Source of the DNA: Nemertoderma westbladi
Lineage: Eukaryota > Xenacoelomorpha > Nemertodermatida > Nemertodermatidae
DNA length: 55,665 nt
Reading direction: 5' to 3'
NCBI GenBank assembly: GCA_032718475.1
Contig: JAUCBJ010005049.1
Span: 1 to 55,665, forward strand
This document shows positions 40,520 through 52,067 of this stretch, one piece after another; the stretch's first letter is position 1; every line of letters starts with the position of its first letter. The notes beneath the pieces were generated by a model, which did no database searches, was not told the origin of the DNA, and saw only the letters and a list, made by a program, of their open reading frames with translations. A program made the translations under genes and the position numbers.

Positions 40520-42065
40520 ATATATATCTGGACTATATGGACTGGGAGAGAAAATATATTAAGTGAGATAGGGACGCGTTACTGTTTTGTCGGCCCTCGT
40601 GCGGCTCTGGGCCGGACATTGCGGAGTTGTATACCTTGCGGGGGAATTTGTGGCGGACCGGTGACGCAGTCAGAAGCGGCACCTCCAAAGAAAAGAGTTG
40701 ACTACTATCACCCCCCATTTAAACCCAAAGTACACTATTTCAATTGACCAACCGGCCGCCTTTGTTTATTAGAACTGGCAAGGGAACGTTATGGTAACTA
40801 CGGGCAACGAGTTAGGCCAATTAGTCTAACCTACAAACTAGAGTAACGTCTTGTAGAAGGTTACGATTGAGTATATAATTATTTATTAGCCATTTAATAT
40901 AGCATAGGTATTAGTATTGGTATTAGACTACAAGTGCACTTTTGTTAATTTTACGTTGCATATGATGGCCACATGTGCAACAATTTAATTTAACAGTAAA
41001 TTATTTCACTTAAAACTTAAATAATTCAAAATAAGTGACTAATTACTAACGACAATACTCAATCGTGGAAGCGGATTTGTGTGACGTTACCAGCATAGAA
41101 ATATGCGAAAAATTTTCAAAACTTTTGTATTTAATACAAATTAATAATAATAACCAAAATTAATACAACCCAAATTAAATATCGCTATAAATGATCAAAT
41201 AACTATTACAGTAGTTACTAGTGTGTAATAAGTGAGAGAGCTGAGCGTTCTAATGTCTACATTTACCAACATGTCACCGAACAATTTGGATTAATTAAAA
41301 CCGAAACAACGTGTTTCTCTGAAAACACAAATGGTGTCCGTATAACTTTGAATGCAACCGTTAGTACAGTTTGCATTACAGAAATACAACCTGTTATCAT
41401 GGATACACAAAACAGTGACATTCTGGTAAATATTAAATATGTCTTTTGAACCGTATTTGACTTTAAATTAAATTAAAATACACAAATGACTTTTAAATTA
41501 AGCTAAATTGTATGAATAGTAAATATATCGTGTGAGTTCGTGTGAAGCGTATACAATTGTCCAACCTTTCATTGATGCGAGGATTGTAGCAGACACATCT
41601 GGCTCCGGACCAGTCCCCTGTCTCCCTGGCTTGATGAGAGTTTAGCATATAGCCACGATACTTCGGTACCGCTGGTAGTTGCAAACTCGAGTCTCGCCGC
41701 TAAGGGATCGATCAGGGACTGTGTCGCGGTGTGTGGCTGTCTGATTGGGGAGGTGACGTCCGCCTACCCCCGTTGAGGTCATATATTCAAACTCGCACCT
41801 CGATATGTTGAAACACCCTCTTCCGATAAACGAGGTTCTCGGGACAGCATGCGGAGATGATGGATACGATAACGGCTGATCTCACTGGTGAATCTACCGA
41901 ACTCACTCTCAGAGTATGTCGCCCCGTATGGACGTGTGGACGAAGAGCGGACGTAGCGTGGACGATTGAACGATGAACGCGAATCAGCTTCTTTGGTCCA
42001 ACCCGCGGTCCAGACTTTAATGGAAGGGTTCCAAAGTAAAGCACGTATTCACGCGTCTGGGTCTG
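40520..42065. other. Intergenic DNA, no gene proven
   Basis: Begins with TA-rich palindromic DNA, then a GC-rich patch (40570-40700), AT-rich DNA to 41500 and a moderately GC-rich segment (41520-42065) with open pieces on both strands that match nothing I recognise. Confidence 0.4.
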
Positions 42066-42620
42066 TAAAGCGTTTTCGGTGTCGCTTACAGTCAAACCCG
42101 ACCGATACCTCTCGACACCGACATCTCCAACCCCAATTTAGTTGTGGATGGTCCGATGTTGTAAACTCACATCGTAGAGCCTATATGCGACGATACTGAT
42201 GAATGGATTATCGCTCCTCTTCGTCGAGCTGATCAAATAAAGATTTTAATTCGGGATAATTACCTCGAAAGATGTCATCTCCATTCCCCGTGCTATGTGA
42301 CTCAGGACCACCCGGATTTCGTCTTGCTCGGTCAACATTGTGTAGCGAAACCCGTGCATCCCGCCTGCAGCGTGGATTTTCTATCTCTGGTTAATCCCCT
42401 CGACGATACCGAAGTCGAGCCCCTGCAGAAGTATCTTGACCATATAACAAAGTCAAATATCTTTCGACTCGACCCAAAGGGACGACGAAATATCCCTTCT
42501 GAAATATATCAGATTGTGGGAATACTCCGCGAATTTACAGCGGATTGCGCGAACACGTTAGCCTATGTAAAGTTATTGCGCTATTCTGTTCCCACATCAA
42601 CCGTGGTTAGCGAACCTTAA
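42066..42620 (+). pseudogene. ORF3-III: fragment homologous to the ORF3 middle region
   Basis: One plus-strand frame from about 42066 to the stop at 42618-42620 with a TAA at 42162-42164. It parallels ORF3-II in order: NPNLVVDGPML against RKLIADAPML, RADQIKILIRDN against RADLVCRMVQEV, VNPLDDTEVEPLQKYL against IDPLDLVELEQLQKPL. It also parallels ORF3: ADCANTLAYVKLLRYSVPTST against ADIALSNLKGYLTKTIRLWIG. It ends just before the exonuclease-like part. Downstream (about 42640-42803, another frame) a short open piece with CTNC and a basic C-terminus PPKRKRTRK runs to a stop overlapping an AAATAAA word; its relation is unclear. Confidence 0.65.
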
Positions 42621-42918
42621 CCGGGAACATCTACTGGTGGATCGACTGTACGAACTGTCGCACCCCTTCTGACTCATTGGAACTTCATCCTTCCACCACT
42701 GAGGGGCTACAAGTGCAAGGTTCCCCGCCTCCGGTACCTGGTAATGGCTCCCTACCACCGAAATGTCGCAATCGACCCCCAAAAAGAAAAAGAACCCGGA
42801 AATAAACGTTATTTTTTTGGTTACTTTTTATTATGGCTATTCTACTTTATATGACTTATATTCCTACTTTATATTATGCGTAAAATAAGTAAGTGGTATC
42901 CCCAATAATTCATGTAGC

Positions 42919-43150
42919 TTATTTGTTCACGAGCTGAGACATTTTATATGTATTAGATTAGCACTGCAATTGCTTATTTGGAAGTAATTGGTACCAAATA
43001 ATTAATTTAATTGATTTGTTCACAAGCTGAAACCTTTTATATATGTATTAGATACTCTTTGGCACTATAGTTTGCTTATTTAGAAGTGATAGATATTCAC
43101 TAATCTACTCGATTCAAGTTTGTTCACGAGTTGAGATATTTTTATATGTT
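42919..43150 (+). repeat. Decayed tandem repeat, units of about 93-104 bp
   Basis: The word tttgttcac[ag]ag[ct]tga recurs at 42922, 43015 and 43119 with similar downstream sequence (ttttatatgtattaga, gcttatttgaagt-like). Confidence 0.6.
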
Positions 43151-44290
43151 GGTTACGTAAGTCCCATATAATTTGAGTTTGATATTGATAACTGAATTAT
43201 TTGCTTACTAGATCTCCTTATATGTACGAATTTGGACTTCTGCTTTAATTTAACACCCTGGTAGATAAATGAATGGAAGCGGTGTTGCTGCAGTCATAAA
43301 TTCTGCCTTTAAAATTACTTATTTTACAAATTTTACTCAAAAACTATATTTTTATTGATAAAAGACCAGTTACAGTGTCATATTAATTATTTCTATCAAA
43401 TTATTCTCTAGTAAGGGTTCTTACGCCATCTAGTGCTATTATACCCATATTCGAACTGATTTACTCAACCTGTTAAGCCTCAATGAAATACGTGATGTCT
43501 TATTGGTCCAAATTATTGTATTAAGTGAACCTAGTATATAATAATGTTCGCTGGTTGGCCATTTTATCCACTTGTTACGTTGTGTCCTGCAAAGGAGTTG
43601 CTTCCCATGCAGGTCCTTAGACACTGGTCAGATTACTGACGATCAGTGTTTATTACATGCCTTTATGTATGCTTTGTATCTTTGTCGTTAACATCATAAT
43701 ATTATCAATTGATATTCTGTCGTTAAATTCAATTTTCTCTCTTTGTTTGTTTAATATATCGCCGATATTACGAAATTAAGAAGGTTTTACACGCGCCCTA
43801 ATAAGGTGGGTCTCTACAATTAATACCCCCCCTCAGGTAAAATTTTCAAATTGTTGTTTCTTTATTTCACCTAGAGCAGAATTTAATGAGGATTACAAAT
43901 CTGAAAACCGCTTAGTGAGAACTCTTTCAGTTCTCGAGTTATCACTGTTTTTCCGTATGACGGTCTGTCCGTCAAATTGTAAGAAAGACAGAAGACCGAC
44001 AGACAGACAAATAGACTAGATTCCACCAAAAATTAAAACTGACATTTGAAATGAAATCAGCGACCCCGAAAACCCCAGTAATGAACATTTTAGCTCGTTG
44101 GTGTGCATCCTTCGTGCCCGAAATAATTAACCAACCAGAACGCAGACAGCCAATTTTGGCGGGACGGTTTAAACTTTGAAGGGCATTTTCTCGGAATGAC
44201 ATTTTTCATTTTCAAATTACTACTCCTCCGTCATTTTTCAACCAATTTTCTTCTTTTATGGCTCATTCGAACGAGCTTTGGAAGCTCTTT

Positions 44291-44417
44291 AAAAGTTATC
44301 TTATGGAATTTTGATAAATATTTCCATTTTTTATAATTAGCCAATTTTAATTAAAAATATGATAATTAATTAATTAAAATAAAAATGGCTAATTAAAAAT
44401 TATATAAGATAACTTTT
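44291..44417. repeat. Inverted repeat, 14-bp perfect arms with longer imperfect pairing
   Basis: aaaagttatcttat (44291-44304) pairs with 44404-44417; further inside, taattagcca and tggctaatta also pair. Looks like a small foldback (MITE-like) sequence; no terminal duplication confirmed. Confidence 0.6.
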
Positions 44418-45074
44418 GTAGAGTCGATCACGCTGAGTCCAAAAAAGTTGGTTTCAAGAAATTTGGTCCAAAATTGTGGGACTAGTTGCAATTTTAGTGA
44501 AATCTTTAATTCCGCCGCCATCCGCTAGGGGGAGGCTACAAATTTTCAAATTTTACTATAAAGGCTATTTGGCCTTCCATACAGTGGTTGACCAAGACAA
44601 AATAGCAATATTATCATATAACAGTATTTGACAGCCATTTTAAAAAAAGGTTCATGGGGGGGTATACTCCCCCCTTAAGTCTGGACAATTGTATTAGATT
44701 CGTGTGTTGTCTTACCTCTGATTTACTAAATAATTAATATATGGCGATATACCAGACCATTAATATAAGCAAAGCTCTTATTATTAATTGTATCACGATT
44801 GAGAGTTGTCATAAATTGATTGCGGTAGAAATACTTATATAATTATACATAAAGACAAGTCAAAATACGTTTCCCCTAAAGGGAAACACAAACACTGAAC
44901 TTGAGTCCTTACAGAATTAATTAGTCAGTCATTTACTTGTTATACTTGTTGTCACACCCTCCCGGTATCGTATCTCAGTTAAATACAATAGATAATCAAA
45001 TACCGTATTGAACTAAGTGAAATATAGAGTAAATCAATACATGAGAGGGAAAGGAAGGGGAATTAATCGATACA

Positions 45075-45975
45075 GTGAGCGGTCCTCGGTGACAGGTACA
45101 CTAGCGCAATTCCGTTGAGTGGTCCTCGGTGACAGGTACACTAGCGCAATTCCGTTGAGTGGTCCTCGGTGACAGGTACACTAGCGCAACTCCGTGAGCG
45201 GCCCTCGGTGACAGGTACACTAGCGCAACTGCGTGAGCGGCCCTCGGTGACAGGTACACTAGCGCAACTGCGTGAGCGGCCCTCGGTGACAGGTACACTA
45301 GCGCAACTGCGTGAGCGGCCCTCGGTGACAGGTACACTAGCGCAACTCCGTGAGCGGTCCTCGGTGACAGGTGCACTAGCGCAACTCCGTGAGCGGCCCT
45401 CGGTGACAGGTACACTAGCGCAATTCCGTTGAGTGGTCCTCGGTGACAGGTACACTAGCGCAACTCCGTGAGCGGCCCTCGGTGACAGGTACACTAGCGC
45501 AACTGCGTGAGCGGCCCTCGGTGACAGGTACACTAGCGCAACTGCGTGAGCGGCCCTCGGTGACAGGTACACTAGCGCAACTGCGTGAGCGGCCCTCGGT
45601 GACAGGTACACTAGCGCAACTGCGTGAGCGGCCCTCGGTGACAGGTACACTAGCGCAACTCCGTGAGCGGCCCTCGGTGACAGGTACACTAGCGCAACTC
45701 CGTGAGCGGTCCTCGGTGACAGGTACACTAGCGCAACTGCGTGAGCGGCCCTCGGTGACAGGTACACTAGCGCAACTCCGTGAGCGGCCCTCGGTGACAG
45801 GTACACTAGCGCAACTCCGTGAGCGGTCCTCGGTGACAGGTACACTAGCGCAACTGCGTGAGCGGCCCTCGGTGACAGGTACACTAGCGCAACTCCGTGA
45901 GCGGCCCTCGGTGACAGGTACACTAGCGCAACTCCGTGAGCGGCCCTCGGTGACAGGTACACTAGCGCAATCCCG
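45075..45975 (+). repeat. 39-bp minisatellite, 23 units
   Basis: Unit includes cctcggtgacaggtacacta; 23 units counted by the word cggtgacagg. Most are 39 bp, with a few 40-bp variants carrying gttgag in place of gtgag. As 39 is a multiple of 3, several frames stay open on both strands, which produces long repetitive reading frames that are not genes. Variants (tgc/tcc ends, ggccc/ggtcc) are interspersed, as expected from unequal exchange. Confidence 0.95.
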
Positions 45976-46096
45976 TTTATTGTATCAGACCAGTATCTAA
46001 GGCCCTCAATGCATAGAATCCCTGCACAAAGAAACAAAAGAGTCAAAATATATGAAATTGAGTTTGAAAGAACATATTTTACTAAAAGCGCTAACA

Positions 46097-46966
46097 TGCC
46101 GACTATGCAGACAATGTGCCGACTATGCAGATAATATGCCGACTATGCAGATAATATGCCGACTATGCAGACAATGTGCGGAATATGCAGACAATGTGCC
46201 GCTGCCGACTATGCAGACAATGTGCCGACTATGCAGACTATGTGCGGAATATGCAGACAATGTGCCGCTGCCGACTATGCAGACAATGTGCCGCTGCCGA
46301 CTATGCAGACAATGTGCCGCTGCCGACTATGCAGACAATGTGCCAACTATGCAGATGATATGCCGACTATGCATATAATGTGCCGACTATGCAGACAATG
46401 TGCGGAATATGCAGACAATGTGCCGCTGCCGACTATGCAGACAATGTGCGGAATATGCAGACAATGTGCCAACTATGCAGATGATATGCCGACTATGCAG
46501 ATAATGTGCCGACTATGCAGACAATGTGCGGAATATGCAGACAATGTGCCGACTATGCAGATAATATGCCGACTATGCAGATAATGTGCCGACTATGCAG
46601 ATAATGTGCCGACTATGCAGACAATGTGCGGAATATGCAGACAATGTGCCGCTGCCGACTATGCAGACAATGTGCCGACTATGCAGACTATGTGCGGAAT
46701 ATGCAGACAATGTGCCGCTGCCGACTATGCAGACAATGTGCCGCTGCCGACTATGCAGACAATGTGCCAACTATGCAGATGATATGCCGACTATGCAGAT
46801 AATGTGCCGACTATGCAGACAATGTGCGGAATATGCAGACAATGTGCCAACTATGCAGATGATATGCCGACTATGCAGATAATGTGCCGACTATGCAGAC
46901 AATGTGCGGAATATGCAGACAATGTGCCGACTATGCAGATAATATGCCGAAAATGCAGATAATAAA
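46097..46966 (+). repeat. About 20-bp minisatellite with higher-order structure
   Basis: Unit tgccgactatgcagacaatg with variants tgcggaatatgcag... and a 6-bp insertion (gccgct). Blocks at about 46157-46340 and 46603-46790 share the same order of variants, showing a higher-order repeat. Starts 120 bp after the 39-bp minisatellite. Confidence 0.93.
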
Positions 46967-49598
46967 GATAAAGAGATCTGGGGGCGCGTTGCTGGGTCTA
47001 CCGGCACTGTGATCAATGTATAACTAAACTCTGAAACTAAACAACTGAAACTCAGCACTGTCTGCCTGTATTTTGATTATACCTGTACACGTTACCTACC
47101 CATTGCAGCATTGCTGGTGTAAAAGCTTTTGTGGGATGTAACTGGCCCTTTTGCTTTGCAATCCAGTTCCCCCCCCAGGCGCTGGAATACTCTAAAAAGC
47201 TCTCTAACTCGAATGATGCAAAGCGACCGGCTGATTGGCTGATTTGTTATACGAGGGGCTCTTTGCTATGTTCTATCGGCCAACCAGCGCTATAGCAGCA
47301 GAGCATGCAACCAGGGCAACCGAGCTGAGTGACTCATTTTGTGTGTTGGCCAAGGGCTGCAAAAATCCTGATAGTTCGGCATTTAGATATTCGTGGAACC
47401 TGTGGAATCTGGTGTTCTGCCAATGAGAGCTATTCCTCTCTGTGTAAAAAGATACCTGCAACGGTGTTAGAGAGTCAGTTTTGTTACTGTTGTGTTGTTT
47501 CTATCTAGGCCAAGAACACCGGCTCTAGAGTCAATTGTTTCAGACTTTAGAAGAAACATTAGTAGGCTTAGATTATAGAACGTATAACTGTTATCGGCCC
47601 GATCTGCCCGATCGGTTGTGTTTGCTGCATTGTCAGCGTGTTACATTATCTTAACCTACCGTCTTAATGTTATTTACTGTTGTGTTTATCAGTTGGTTGA
47701 ATATTATTATTTGGAGAACATCTATAAAGAACCCAAATTTCCCAATTTTCTTGATACACTACAGGTTAGAGAGACAGGCTATATATAACAATTGCGACTT
47801 ATGTTATCGTGGTTTGTAGTGAACCTAATGCTATTTGATAGACACTACATAGGTCAATTGCTGTTCTCTTTATGTGTGATCAAATTCATTGACGGTCGGC
47901 AGATTAGTGTGCAGTATTGTGCGATACCGGTAGTGTGCATGATTGTGACTGATAACAAAGCATTTCCTAAAGAATGCGCCTTATACGTGAATCATAAGCC
48001 TTACCGTTGCGTGTAGTATAAGTCATAGCTCTGTTTACTTAGGTAGAGCGCCACGTCCTAAAGGAACTGTTAATATTTCCCAAAAGTGAATAATATTAGT
48101 CAGAAATTATTTATTAACGATCAATCGAATAATACAGTAAGCTTACACTGCAATAATAATCTAAGCCCTCAGAATCCAGCCCCCCGGGTATATCCAGCGG
48201 GTGAATGGACGCGCACTAGGCTGGCTTCTGCTAATGTTGTGTTTATTGGTATTAAATATTTGTCAATTTCTAAAGTCTATTTATAAACCAAAAGACATAT
48301 AAATTTTGGCAGGTTAAACTTCCTACAGTAATTGTGCTTGTTATATATACCGTTATAGTTAAATTAACCCCGGTACTACACGGGCTGCTTGGCGTAGGTA
48401 AAGACTGGTGATTTTGTTCACCGGTCACTCCAGCAGATGCCGTGGTTCTTTTAGCTGTTCAAGTATTTTTAACTACTGATTATTTGTTGTACCAGTACTT
48501 GTACCTAATTTAGGGTTTAGTGTACAGTGCTTTCCGAAGGTAATTAGTGTGTAGGCAGTATATTTGTGTTGTAAAGTGGTTAATAGGCACGTTGGTTCTG
48601 GTAGACCGCGGTAATTAACTTCTAGATAGGGACACTCCGTGATACATAACGTAGTACCTATAGCGATACGGTTATAGGTCGTCAGGCGGTGGTATTTTCC
48701 TATCTGGACAACACAGTGTATTTACTACTACTTATTATTTTCAAATACCGTAGTATCCTGTCCGTTTGTAATAACCAGAATTCTAACCCTTTGTTAGGCT
48801 GGTTTGTAGACTTCCTGTAAAATTACCCTAAAATTTCGTACGTAATATTTTTGTTGTGTTTAATTAGAGATTTAATCTCACCCGTATCGTAAGTAATTCG
48901 TAGATAAGTAACTTAGGAAGTAGAATTATCTGTTTTAGTGTCCCATAAGTAGCACTTCACTGAGAGCGCAAAGCTTCTGTGTAGTGACTCCCCCAGAAAT
49001 AATAACATTTATTTCAAATATTGACAAAACCCATTTTAAACGGGTATATAAATATTATAAATCAACTCAAACGATTTATAAATAGTAGGCCTGCCATACA
49101 ACAATCAGGTCTCAATATCAGTTGGACTACTGCTTAAATAACGGTAATAAAGTAAGTTAAAGTAACCAAGTAATCCTTAAAATTCAGAAATTCAATTATT
49201 TAAATAATTGATATACCGGTATTTACGATAGGCTTATTATATTTATTTCTATAAATTTGGGCTGAAATCATACCGGTATTTTGTAATTAATTCTAGTTCA
49301 TAATTATACTTATATATACTATAAGTGTAAGCTGTATACCGGTATTCACGATAGGCCTATTATATATTTAATATATATTTGTGCTAAATTTATATACCGG
49401 TACTCTGTGACAAATCTAGTCTGTAATAATACTTATATATATACTATAAGCATACCGGTATTCTAATATATTATATATACATCACGCTACACTGAGTAGC
49501 AGTATCGGTAATTAATTATTAGGCTAACAGTGATACTGAATTACTAGACTTGCTTTAACTGTATTTATAGCAGTAGGCATTCAACTGTACAATCAAAC
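46967..49598. other. Non-coding region upstream of BEL-3 gag, probably LTR and leader
   Basis: No gene seen. A C-run near 47170, a TATA-like word at about 47780 and many ACCGGTATT words (49210-49460). Signals at 49045-49151 resemble an LTR promoter and poly(A) block. Without a second LTR in the window the borders cannot be set. Confidence 0.45.
49045..49151 (+). promoter_or_regulatory. Candidate BEL-3 LTR core: TATA box and AATAAA
   Basis: TATATAAA at 49045-49052, a TCAGTTG initiator-like word near 49117 and AATAAA at 49146-49151, about 100 bp apart, as in the BEL-1 LTR (129 bp). About 450 bp upstream of the gag start. Confidence 0.45.
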
Positions 49599-52067
49599 AT
49601 GGCTGACACAAGGCAAACTCTGTCAGATAGTCTCCTAGAAACAACAGCCTGTTTCTCAGATCAAAGTGTAGAGAATCCCAGACCGAGGTCTGAAAACCCT
49701 CATACTGTAAGAAAGGCAACCCCTGCAGTGGTTGTGTCAGAACCTAGGTTGGTAGAAAAGATTTCGCAATTTGCGAAGTTAGTGAAGCGCCGTTGGTCTG
49801 CCATAGGTACTCGGGCCCAAGTCAAGCGGGATCAAGAAGAAGCTATAAAACAGCAGCAACCTCCTAGCCAAGAACCTAGTTCTCAGCAGCCCGATAGCTC
49901 CAGTAGTTCGGATACTGTTGAGCGGACGCCCGAACGCGGAGCGAAGATGGCGGATACGGTTTATGATGAGCGGCCAACCTATGAAGAATCAACCGACGCC
50001 ACTTCTTCTCAAGTGGAAAGCGAGGTGGAAAGCGAAGTGGAAAGCGAATTAACAGCAGCAGAGAAGCCGGGAACTAGAGACGCCATTGACATCTATCTGT
50101 CAGACTATCAGCGATTCATAGGAGACGAAGAGTTGAGGAGACGACTGTCTGGATTTCGCCCTAATAGTGAAGGGTCCAAGCTTGTGTTGGACGCAATCGA
50201 TGCGGAAATGTTGGCTGCAAACAAAGCTAAATTTGATGAAAAACTCCGCCTCGCAAGAGTCCAAGAAGAACAAGTAAAGAAAAAACTTATAGAGGACAGA
50301 AAGGCAGTAGCAGCGGCAAAAGCGGCAGCGGCAGTGGAAGCGGCAAAGGCGGCAGCGGCAGTGGAAGAGGCAAAGGCGGCAGCGGCAGCGACAGTGGAAG
50401 CAGCAAAAGCAGCAGCAGCAATGGCATTGGCAGAAGCAGAACAGAGAGCGTCTGAAGAGACCACCCAACTGGAGTTGGAAAATCTTCAAGAGACGCAAGA
50501 CTGCATAAATAAACAGTTAACTGCTAGTCAAATGCAGATGAGGAGTCGATCTACTCCCAAGCGCCAAGGATACACATCATCGGAGGAAGGCGAGACCACC
50601 GATCCTGAAGGCGGAGGAAATAGATCTCGTCTAAGCAGGCGTAGAAAAACATCTCACCGTCACAAATTGCCTGATTTGCCCCCAGCGGTTAGAAGACAAC
50701 TAGCTAGCACAGACTTAGGTAGTACAGAACCCACAGAACAAATTATTCAGGTCAAAAGACTCCCTACAATAGTTGATGAGCCTGAAATAATTAGGCCTGT
50801 CGTTCCCAAAGCCACTCCTGTGCTAGAGACCCCTGTACTTCCAGAGCTTAACTCTAAATTCCCTTTACACAGTACTACACTGCCTGTACCCGGTAGAACA
50901 GTCCATGCGAATATCCCTGTCCTGGAAGCAGAGAGAGAAATCAAAGATTTGTCTCCCGTCGTCCAGCGTCGGCCCGCTACAATGTTGGCGACTCCCGCTT
51001 CGGCGGTCGAGTGGGTAGAGGAGGGACGGCGGGGGATGAACCTCCTGCTCGGACAGATGCAGGAGACTGTCCACCAACTCTAGGGAACATTAAGGGAAAG
51101 TAGGGTAGAATTGCAAGAAGTGCAGCAAAGTATCGCGCTGGAACGCGACAAATTGGTCAATATACAAAAGGGTATCCCAATACCGGTACCCCCTGTAACT
51201 ATGTGTCAACCTGTTAGGTCTGAAGTATTACATGCGCAAGGTGTGGAGCCTACACGCATCTATACTGCTAGTGAAGTGGAAACTCCTATAGCAAACCCTG
51301 TTAAGGGTGATTATAAACCTGTTGTTAATGATATTCCCTATAGACCTGATAATAATCCGAGAAATTTATATACCGATAATTCGATATTAAATAACACGAT
51401 GGCCCAAGAAAGCTTTACGCGTCAGATGGCGAGAACAGAAGCCCGCCAAGCGGTCAAAGTGGGAGAAATCGTCAAATTCAATGGAGATGAGATGAAATGG
51501 TTACCTTTTAATGAATATTACAAAGATAGCATACAGAACTCTGTACTATCTAACGGAGAGAAACTTAGATTCCTCATCAAGTGTTTGGAAGGACCTCCCA
51601 AGTTAATGGCGTTAAAGTTTATTGGACATCCAGATGGATTAAGACAAGTTTGGGATACATTAAACATCAGGTATGGTAACAAGGATAACATAGCTAAGTA
51701 TTTGTATGCAAAATTAGTAGCCCCCCGAAAGTTCCTTAGTAGCGGGATTATAGAGTTTTCCGATGAGATTCAGGAGATCTGTAGACAATTGGATTGTTTA
51801 GGTAAGTCTCAGGAATATCAGAGTTCCATGGTTATTGGAGCCGTAGTCTCTACTTTACCAAAGGGTGGAGTATGTACACGCTGGGACAAGAAAGTGTTGT
51901 ATATGAATGAGCAGCAACGACGAGGCCCTACCATGGCTGATCTCATGTCCTTCTTAGATAGTGAAGTAAAATTACAACTCATAAAGCAGTCCAGAGAGAA
52001 AACATAGGAAAATAAGGTAAGTGAGAAACCCGTTTCTAGGAGAAGGGTAACACCAGTGTGTTATACT
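49599..52067 (+). pseudogene. gag: BEL-3 gag (two in-frame TAG codons, cut by family B)
   Basis: Starts at ATG 49599 (MADTRQTL). First 494 codons: Ser/Pro/Glu-rich head, VESEVESEVESE repeat, an Ala/Lys/Glu-rich helix near residues 225-290 (AKAAAAVEEAKAAAAA) and an Arg-rich segment (RSRLSRRRKTSHRHK). After TAG at 51081-51083 the same frame continues to TAG at 52005-52007 and carries the BEL/Pao gag core: VKFNGDEMKWLPFNEYYKD, FLIKCLEGPPKLMALKF, VWDTLNIRYGN. Beyond the second TAG it stays open to about 52067 (RRRVTPVCY), where a finger would be expected, and is then interrupted by the family B 5' end. No pol of this element is in the window. Confidence 0.8.

Larger units (their letters stand above)
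42806..45074. other. Intergenic DNA with small repeats, no gene seen
   Basis: AT-rich. Contains a decayed tandem repeat (about 42919-43150), G/C-runs at 43825 and 44656-44684 that loosely mirror each other, and an AT-rich inverted repeat (44291-44417). Short open stretches show no motif. Confidence 0.45.

Noticed and set aside
41787-42199. Open frames on both strands as small host genes
   Set aside because: No motifs, overlapping antisense frames, and the adjacent DNA is ORF3-like transposon debris.
43825-44685. DNA transposon with C/G-run terminal inverted repeats
   Set aside because: The runs pair only loosely, no transposase and no convincing target duplication were found.
45101-46097. 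Long repetitive reading frames on both strands of the 39-bp minisatellite
   Set aside because: A unit length divisible by three keeps frames open automatically; no start context, domain or non-repeat coding part.
45075-46966. CRISPR-like array
   Set aside because: Units are contiguous tandem repeats with no unique spacers, in a eukaryotic transposon-rich context.
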